DNA of 64,000 bases from Catellatospora citrea (GTDB lineage Bacteria > Actinomycetota > Actinomycetes > Mycobacteriales > Micromonosporaceae), in contig NZ_RAPR01000002.1 of the NCBI RefSeq assembly GCF_003610235.1, forward strand, positions 1 through 64,000, written 5' to 3'. Shown here piece by piece: positions 58,814 through 64,000 of this stretch. The translations under genes were made by a program, and so were the position numbers. Numbering within the stretch: the first letter of the stretch is position 1; each line of letters begins with the position of its first letter. The notes under the pieces are model-generated. The model was not told where the DNA came from, ran no database searches, and saw nothing but the letters and a program-made list of their open reading frames with translations.

Positions 58814-58819
58814 TAGCGT
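58814..58819 (+). promoter_or_regulatory. -10 element of a probable leaderless promoter
   Basis: TAGCGT ends 7 bases before ATG 58827 of the histidine kinase gene; no ribosome-binding site is visible. Confidence 0.4.
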
Positions 58820-58826
58820 CTGTGAC

Positions 58827-60086
58827 ATGACGATCCTTCGCCGCCTCGGCCTCGACGCCGCGTACAACCTGCTGGGTCTGCCGCTCGCGGTGGCCTCCTT
58901 CGCGCTGTGCATCGCGCTGTTCGCCGCCGGCGTCGGCACCCTGGTGACCTTCTTCATCGGGGTCGCCTTGCTCGCCGCCGCGCTGCTGGTCGCCCGGGGG
59001 TTCGCCGACATCGAGCGGCTGCGCCTGCAGAAGCTGTACGGCCGCCCCGTGCCGCGCCCGCGCTACCAGGCCGCACCCGAGGGCTCCGGCTGGATCCGCC
59101 GGATGACCACTCCGTTGCGCCAGGGCCAGAGCTGGCTCGACCTGCTGCACGGCATCCTCAACCTGCCCCTGGCGATCATCGCGTTCGTGTTCACGGTGAC
59201 CTGGTGGGCGATGGCGCTCGGCGGCCTCACGTACTGGATCTGGGGTCGCTTCGTCCCGGAGGAGGACGGCCAGAACATCGTCATCGAGAAGATGCTCGGC
59301 TCGGACACCGAAGCGACCCGCACCCTGTTCAACACCCTGGTCGGCGTGTTCGCGCTGCTCACCATATACGCGGTGCAGCGCGGCGTGGCGGCGCTGCACG
59401 CGGGTTTCGCCTCGATGCTGCTGACCCGGCTCGCCCAGCTGCAGGGGCGCATCGACTCGCTGACCGAGGGCCGGGCCGCCGCGGTGTCGGCCGAGGCGGT
59501 GGCGCTGCGCAAGCTGGAGCGCGACATCCATGACGGCCCGCAGCAGCGGCTGATCCGGCTCGCGATGGAGCTGTCCCGGGCCCGCCGCCAGCTCACCGAC
59601 GACCCGGACGCCGCCGGGCAGACCATCGACGGCGCCCTCGGCCAGGCCAAGGAGACGCTCGACGAGCTGCGGGCGCTGTCGCGGGGCATCGCGCCGCCGA
59701 TCCTGGCCGACCGGGGCCTGGCCGCCGCGCTCACCTCGCTCGCCGAGCGCTCGACCGTGCCGGTGACGCTGGACCTGGCCGTCGAGGGCAGGCTGCCCGC
59801 CGCGACCGAGAACGCCCTGTACTTCGCCGCGGCGGAGGCGCTGTCCAACATCGCCAAGCACAGCGGGGCCGCCTCCGCCCGCCTGGAGGTGACCGAGCAG
59901 GATGGTCGCGTGTACCTGATGGTGACCGACGACGGGGTGGGTGGCGCACACCTGGCCAAGGGCCACGGCCTGGCCGGGCTCGCGGACCGGTTGCGCGCGG
60001 TCGACGGCGAGTTCGCCGTGGACTCCCCGGCGGGCGGCCCCACGATCCTGGTCGCGCAGGCGCCGTCGACCGTGCCGGTGGCGTGA
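58827..60086 (+). CDS. NarX/DesK-type sensor histidine kinase
   Basis: The 419-residue kinase has four membrane helices in two pairs (about 15-55 and 108-140, 165-185), the layout of the actinobacterial putative sensor domain. A HisKA_3 domain follows with H235 in ERDIHDGPQQRL, and a HATPase with NIAKHSGA, VTDDGVGGA and GHGLAGLADRL. Its response regulator is encoded 4 bp downstream. Such systems often respond to cell-envelope stress; the signal is not evident here. Confidence 0.93.
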   Translation: MTILRRLGLDAAYNLLGLPLAVASFALCIALFAAGVGTLVTFFIGVALLAAALLVARGFADIERLRLQKLYGRPVPRPRYQAAPEGSGWIRRMTTPLRQGQSWLDLLHGILNLPLAIIAFVFTVTWWAMALGGLTYWIWGRFVPEEDGQNIVIEKMLGSDTEATRTLFNTLVGVFALLTIYAVQRGVAALHAGFASMLLTRLAQLQGRIDSLTEGRAAAVSAEAVALRKLERDIHDGPQQRLIRLAMELSRARRQLTDDPDAAGQTIDGALGQAKETLDELRALSRGIAPPILADRGLAAALTSLAERSTVPVTLDLAVEGRLPAATENALYFAAAEALSNIAKHSGAASARLEVTEQDGRVYLMVTDDGVGGAHLAKGHGLAGLADRLRAVDGEFAVDSPAGGPTILVAQAPSTVPVA

Positions 60087-60090
60087 ACCG

Positions 60091-60732
60091 ATGCGCGTCG
60101 TCGTCGCCGAGGACAGCGTGCTGCTGCGCGAGGGCATCGTCCGCCTGCTGATCGAGGCCGGGCACGAGGTCGTCGCCGCGGTCGGCGACGGGCCGGCCCT
60201 GGTCGACGCGATCGCCTTGCAGACGCCCGACGTCGCGGTCGTCGACGTGCGCATGCCGCCCAGCCACACCGACGAGGGCCTGCGCGCCGCGGTGCAGGCC
60301 CGGCGGGCGGCCCCCGGCACCCGGGTGCTGGTGCTGTCGCAGTACGTGGAGCTGGCGTACGCCGACGAGCTGCTCGCCGACGGCCGGGGCGGGGTCGGCT
60401 ACCTGCTCAAGGACGCGGTGGTCGACGTCGACGGCTTCCTGGACGCGCTGGAACGGGTCGGGTCCGGCGCGACCGTGCTCGACCCGCAGGTCATCGCCCA
60501 GCTGATGATGCGTGGCAGGAGGGATCCGGTGCAGACCCTGACCCCGCGCGAGCGCGAGGTGCTGGAACTGATGGCGCAGGGCTACTCGAACACCGCCATC
60601 GGCCGGGCGCTGGTCATCGGCGACGGGGCCGTGGAGAAGCACATCGGCAACATCTTCGCCAAGCTCGACCTGGCTCCGGACGCCGACCAGCACCGCCGGG
60701 TGCTCGCGGTGCTGGCATACCTGCGCTCCTGA
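60091..60732 (+). CDS. NarL/LuxR-family response regulator
   Basis: The 213-residue protein has a receiver domain (about 1-120) with E7, D8, phospho-acceptor D52 in VAVVDVRMPP, and the lysine in YLLKDAV. A LuxR-type helix-turn-helix follows (about 145-205: LTPREREVLELMAQGYSNTAIG, quoted in part, and GAVEKHIGNIFAKL). It begins 4 bp after the cognate kinase gene and is surely co-transcribed. Targets are unknown. Confidence 0.94.
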   Translation: MRVVVAEDSVLLREGIVRLLIEAGHEVVAAVGDGPALVDAIALQTPDVAVVDVRMPPSHTDEGLRAAVQARRAAPGTRVLVLSQYVELAYADELLADGRGGVGYLLKDAVVDVDGFLDALERVGSGATVLDPQVIAQLMMRGRRDPVQTLTPREREVLELMAQGYSNTAIGRALVIGDGAVEKHIGNIFAKLDLAPDADQHRRVLAVLAYLRS

Positions 60733-60740
60733 CCCGCCCC

Positions 60741-61043
60741 TCAGCGGGGGAGTTTGGCGGCCAGGAGCTGCACCGTGCGGATCTCGGGGGGCTTGCTGAG
60801 GAGTTCGCCGGCGCGGCCCATCAGCGCGCCGGCGACGTCGCCGTCTAGATGGGCCTGCAGCGCGGCCTCGTCGTCGAACGCGTCGACCAGGCCGAAGGTC
60901 GACTCGTCGATGCGGAACGCGAACCACGCGACGGTGCCCTTCTCCGCCTGGACCAGGGGCAGCGCGCCGGTGAGGAACGAGGCCACCTCGTCCTCCATGC
61001 CCGGCGCGGCGTGCAGCGTCGCGATGAGCCCGATCGAGACCAT
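60741..61043 (-). CDS. antibiotic biosynthesis monooxygenase (ABM)-domain protein
   Basis: The 100-residue protein is a single ABM dimeric alpha-beta-barrel: VSIGLIATLHAAPGMEDEVASFL, quoted as IGLIATLHAAPGMEDEVASF, then GTVAWFAFRIDESTFGLVDAF and the closing strand IRTVQLLAAKLP. The family includes quinol and heme monooxygenases such as YgiN. Catalytic residues are not diagnostic. AGGAG precedes the ATG at 61043. It is convergent with the two-component system. Confidence 0.88.
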   Translation of the reverse strand: MVSIGLIATLHAAPGMEDEVASFLTGALPLVQAEKGTVAWFAFRIDESTFGLVDAFDDEAALQAHLDGDVAGALMGRAGELLSKPPEIRTVQLLAAKLPR

Positions 61044-61188
61044 GTGCGCTCCTGTCGCGGGGGAGGGGTCAGGCGTCGTCCCACGCGAGAGTATCGAGAT
61101 CGGCGGTCCGATATAGCCGATTGCTCCGGTCAGCGCCATCTCGTGCCCGGCACAGCCGAATCCGCCCTGCGCACGGCACTGACCGCCC

Positions 61189-61194
61189 TAGTCT
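61189..61194 (+). promoter_or_regulatory. -10 element TAGTCT of a probable leaderless promoter
   Basis: TAGTCT ends 6 bases before ATG 61201; no ribosome-binding site. A weak -35 CTGCGC lies 16 bases upstream of it. Confidence 0.45.
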
Positions 61195-61200
61195 GGGCAC

Positions 61201-62679
61201 ATGGTCGGGCGGGCCGGGGACGGCCGGCGGGTGCTGGTCACCGGGGCGACCGGGTACATCGGCGGACGGCTCGCCCCGCGGCTCATCGAGGCGGGGCACC
61301 GGGTGCGCTGCCTGACCCGGTCGGCGACCCGGCTGCGCGACGTGCCCTGGGCGGCCCAGGCCGAGATCGTCGAGGCCGACGTCCTCGATCACGCCGCGAC
61401 CAGGCAGGCCCTGCGCGGCATCGAGGTGGCGTACTACCTCGTCCACTCACTCGGCTCGCCGGGGTTCGAGGACCTCGACCGGCGCGCCGCGCAGACCTTC
61501 GCCGACGCGGCCCGGCAGGAGAGCGTCCGCCGCATCGTCTACCTGGGCGGCCCGGCACCGGAGCGGACCGCCGGGGCGTCGGCGCACCTGCGCTCGCGCG
61601 ACGAGGTCGCCCGGATCCTCACCAACTCCGGCGTGCCTACGGTGACGCTGCGCGCCGCGGTGATCATCGGCTCCGGCTCGGCGTCGTTCGAGATGCTGCG
61701 GCACCTGACCGAGCGGCTGCCGGTAATGGTGACGCCGCGCTGGGTCGGCAACCGCATCCAGCCCATCGCGGTCCGCGACGTGCTGCACTACCTGGTCGGC
61801 TGGGCGAGTGTGCCCGGCGACGTGAACCGCTCCTTCGACATCGGCGGGCCGGACGTGCTCACGTACCGGGAGATGATGAGCCGCTACGCGCGGGTGGCCG
61901 GGCTCAACCGCCGGGTCGTCGTCCCGGTGCCCCCGCTGACGCCGTGGCTGTCCTCGCTGTGGGTGGGCCTGGTGACGCCCGTCCCCGGTGCCATCGCGAC
62001 CCCGCTGGTGGAGAGCCTGATCCACGAGGCGGTCTGCCACGAGCACGACATCAGCCGGTACGTCACCGACCCGACGGGCGGGCTCAAGCCGTTCGACGAG
62101 GCGGTCCGGCTGGCGCTGCTCAAGATCCGCGATGCGGAGGTGGAGACCCACTGGTCGACCGGGTCGTGGACACGCGCGCCGGCCGAGCCGCTGCCCACCG
62201 ACCCGGACTGGTCCGGCGGCAGCCTCTACGTCGACGAGCACACCGAGCGGGTCAAGGCCCCGCCGTCCGCGCTGTGGGAGGTCGTCTCCGGCGTCGGCGG
62301 CGACAACGGCTGGTACTCCTCCGACCTGGCCTGGACCGCGCGCGGCCTGCTCGACAAGGCCTTCGGCGGGATCGGCCTGCGCCGCGGCCGCCGCGACCCC
62401 ACCGTGCTGCGCGCCGGGGAGACGGTGGACTTTTGGCGGGTCGAGGAGATCGAGCCGGGCCGGCTGCTGCGGCTACGGGCCGAGATGCAGCTCCCGGGCC
62501 GCGCCTGGCTGGAGATGCGGGTCGGCGACGACCCCCGGGGCAGCCGGTACACCCAGCGCAGCGTGTTCGCCCCCCGCGGCCTGGCCGGGCACGTGTACTG
62601 GCGGGCCGTCGCACCCCTGCACTCGATGATCTTCGGCGAGATGGCCCGCAACATCGCCCGCGCCGCCGAGCGCGCCTGA
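61201..62679 (+). CDS. extended SDR/NmrA-like oxidoreductase fused to DUF2867 domain
   Basis: The 492-residue protein starts with a Rossmann motif VLVTGATGYIGGRL and an NAD(P)-binding epimerase-like domain (about 10-300, IVYLGGPAPE, LRAAVIIGSGSASFEML). A DUF2867 domain (about 325-490) follows, with YVDEHTERVKAPPSALWEVV and RAWLEMRVGD and YTQRSVFAPRGLAGHVYW. The fusion is common in actinobacteria and cyanobacteria, and DUF2867 resembles START/SRPBCC ligand-binding folds. It may act on a hydrophobic substrate held by that domain. The start is leaderless-type. Confidence 0.9.
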   Translation: MVGRAGDGRRVLVTGATGYIGGRLAPRLIEAGHRVRCLTRSATRLRDVPWAAQAEIVEADVLDHAATRQALRGIEVAYYLVHSLGSPGFEDLDRRAAQTFADAARQESVRRIVYLGGPAPERTAGASAHLRSRDEVARILTNSGVPTVTLRAAVIIGSGSASFEMLRHLTERLPVMVTPRWVGNRIQPIAVRDVLHYLVGWASVPGDVNRSFDIGGPDVLTYREMMSRYARVAGLNRRVVVPVPPLTPWLSSLWVGLVTPVPGAIATPLVESLIHEAVCHEHDISRYVTDPTGGLKPFDEAVRLALLKIRDAEVETHWSTGSWTRAPAEPLPTDPDWSGGSLYVDEHTERVKAPPSALWEVVSGVGGDNGWYSSDLAWTARGLLDKAFGGIGLRRGRRDPTVLRAGETVDFWRVEEIEPGRLLRLRAEMQLPGRAWLEMRVGDDPRGSRYTQRSVFAPRGLAGHVYWRAVAPLHSMIFGEMARNIARAAERA

Positions 62680-62696
62680 CCCACCTGGGCGCTGCT

Positions 62697-63590
62697 TCAG
62701 CGCGGCCGCAGCACGTCGGCGAACAGGTCGACCAGCGCGGTCGCACAGGAGCCGTCGGGGTCCTTCTCCGCGTTGTAGCAGCCGACCGAGACCCCGGCCA
62801 GGGCGTCGGAAGCGGTCAGCGGCCGCATCAGCTCGCGCAGCTCGGCCAGCCGCAGCCCGCCCGGCATCAGGTAGTCGGTGGCGGGGAAGGCCTGCTGGTC
62901 GAGCACGTCCACGTCCAGATGCACCCAGTAGGAGCCGTCGCGGGCCAGCGCCTCGCGGGCCGCCGCCCCCGCCTGCGCCATGCCCTGGCGCTGCAGGTCC
63001 TCGGGGGTGGACTCGGGCCGGTAGCCGAGCTGTTCGGGCAGCGCCGAGCCGTACTCGATCGCCTCGGCCCGGTCGCGCGGCCCCAGCAGTCGCAGCCGGT
63101 CCGGGGCGACCAGGGGACCGCCGACGAGATCCACCCAGTCCACCGGCCCGTGCCCGGTGACCACGGAGATCGGCATGTCGGCCGGCTCGCCGGTGGGGGA
63201 GGTGCGCCCGTCGTAAAGGTCCAGGTGCCCGTCGAGGTACGCCAGCCCGGCCCCGCCCAGCGCGTCCCGTGCCCCCGCGAGCACGGCGGGCAGCAGGGTG
63301 CAGCAGCCGCCGACCACCAGCGGCCGGTGACCGGCGGTGATCAGCTGGTGGACGTGGCGGCGTACGACGTCGGTCATGGTGCGCACCGACGGCCAGGCGA
63401 GCACGCCGGTGTGCTCGTCGCGGACCCTGCCGACCAGGCGTACCGGCAGGTCCCCGCCGTCGCGGCCGCCGACGGCCGCGACCAGCCCCGCGGCGCGCAG
63501 GGCGCCGGGGGACAGCTCGGTCCCGAAGGGCGGGTCGCCCGCCTCGGGCACGCCGACGCAGTCGATCGGCACGCCCACCACCGTGATCAC
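62697..63590 (-). CDS. arginase/ureohydrolase family protein
   Basis: The 297-residue protein has the ureohydrolase fold with two intact metal motifs, YLDGHLDLYD (D-x-H-x-D) and VHLDVDVLD. The first motif, normally GGDHS, is GGCCT, so the histidine ligand of the MnA site is a cysteine. The loop GTELSPGALRAAGL, where arginases have substrate residues, is conserved. It may be an agmatinase- or formiminoglutamase-like hydrolase, or an inactive relative. GTG start at 63590; the gene is convergent with the SDR-DUF2867 gene. Confidence 0.87.
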   Translation of the reverse strand: MITVVGVPIDCVGVPEAGDPPFGTELSPGALRAAGLVAAVGGRDGGDLPVRLVGRVRDEHTGVLAWPSVRTMTDVVRRHVHQLITAGHRPLVVGGCCTLLPAVLAGARDALGGAGLAYLDGHLDLYDGRTSPTGEPADMPISVVTGHGPVDWVDLVGGPLVAPDRLRLLGPRDRAEAIEYGSALPEQLGYRPESTPEDLQRQGMAQAGAAAREALARDGSYWVHLDVDVLDQQAFPATDYLMPGGLRLAELRELMRPLTASDALAGVSVGCYNAEKDPDGSCATALVDLFADVLRPR

Positions 63591-63701
63591 GAATCGAGTC
63601 TCGTCGGCGCCCGAGCCCGCGGCAAGCAGGCACGCCGCCGGTCACCACTCTGGACACCAGCCCCCGTGACAGCGGTTCGGCTCGACCCACATGATGTACG
63701 G

Positions 63702-64000
63702 ATGGACGACGCCCCGAGCGCGACACCCCACCGCAACGAGGACATGGCCACGATGCTCGCCGCACGTGTGCGTGCGGAGTTCGGCGACCCGGCGGGTTGG
63801 CCGCGGCCCGAGGGTTACCCGGACGCGCTTGCCCTGTGCGCCATCGACTCGATCCAGTCGATCGGAGTGCGGTACGAGAGCGTCGGCAACGTCGTCACGC
63901 GATACCGGAAGTTCCGGCGTGATCAGGGTGGCGATCCCGCAGTCGACGGTCTGCCGCAGCTGCTGCGCACGTTCGAGGACGTCGGTGGGGTCGAAGCCTG
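63702..64000 (+). CDS. 5' part of an uncharacterised protein, cut by the window end
   Basis: An open frame of 99 codons runs from ATG 63702 to the end of the window without a stop. The translation begins MDDAPSATPHRNEDMATMLA and contains YPDALALCAIDSIQSIGVRY and VVTRYRKFRRDQGGDP. I remember the CAIDSIQSIGVRY pattern from hypothetical actinobacterial proteins of about 240 residues with a helix-hairpin-helix-like organisation. No function is known to me. It is divergent from the arginase-like gene. Confidence 0.7.
   Translation, partial: MDDAPSATPHRNEDMATMLAARVRAEFGDPAGWPRPEGYPDALALCAIDSIQSIGVRYESVGNVVTRYRKFRRDQGGDPAVDGLPQLLRTFEDVGGVEA

Overview
The window is very GC-rich DNA with dense genes, many GTG starts and a strong G/C bias at third codon positions. 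The gene content points to an actinobacterium, most likely of the Micromonosporaceae: an F420-type nitroreductase, Tat-exported and lipobox proteins, secreted CAZymes with CBM32 or ricin domains, Ser/Thr kinases, many GntR-free one- and two-component regulators, and leaderless promoters. The family assignment is an inference from gene content. I saw no rRNA, tRNA, CRISPR array, transposase or prophage gene.

Layout. 1-5.3 kb: an OmpR-type two-component system with two target genes carrying 11-bp-spaced direct repeats, a Rieske lipoprotein, a small anchored protein, and a divergent FMN reductase/HxlR pair. 5.3-8.4 kb: a YdeP/FdhF-like molybdopterin oxidoreductase and an F420-type nitroreductase. 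8.4-15.6 kb is the most unusual block: a trypsin-nSTAND-beta-propeller protein (its reading frame is broken once near 9,713), a Trypco1-type partner, then a translationally coupled ABC ATPase and permease. This resembles the NTP-dependent conflict systems described in multicellular bacteria. 15.6-18.5 kb: secreted lipase and GH43 enzyme. 18.6-20.5 kb: DrrAB-like exporter operon interrupted by a 71-bp insertion. 20.6-31.3 kb: large AAA/TPR regulator, SDR, VOC protein, Tat-exported 5'-nucleotidase, DUF664 protein, hydrolase, and pectinesterase with a LacI-type operator. 31.4-40.4 kb: GGDEF-EAL protein, Ser/Thr kinase with a VWA/substrate-binding partner, ThuA-ricin protein, CASTOR/POLLUX-like channel.

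40.5-48.6 kb: MFS and DUF998 membrane proteins, then a TetR module in which two near-identical 23-bp operators flank the regulator and would control both a DHA2 efflux pump and a flippase-like membrane protein; then UspA, and a P450 with its 3Fe-4S ferredoxin. 48.6-55.7 kb: uncharacterised cytoplasmic and membrane proteins (including a divergent pair whose start codons overlap), an ArsR-type regulator, a NUDIX/histidine-phosphatase pair, and a YgiB/YgiC-like lipoprotein and ATP-grasp pair. 55.8-64 kb: WD40 protein, deaminase, nitroreductase, P-loop kinase, a NarL-type two-component system, monooxygenase, SDR-DUF2867, arginase-like protein and a gene cut by the window end.

Two dispersed features run across the window. 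One is a 61-bp palindromic element present twice (25.2 and 48.6 kb). The other is a recurring arrangement of a -10 hexamer ending 6-7 bases before a start codon that lacks a ribosome-binding site, as expected for leaderless mRNAs. Convergent or terminal genes are usually followed by perfect 13-16-bp GC-rich hairpins.
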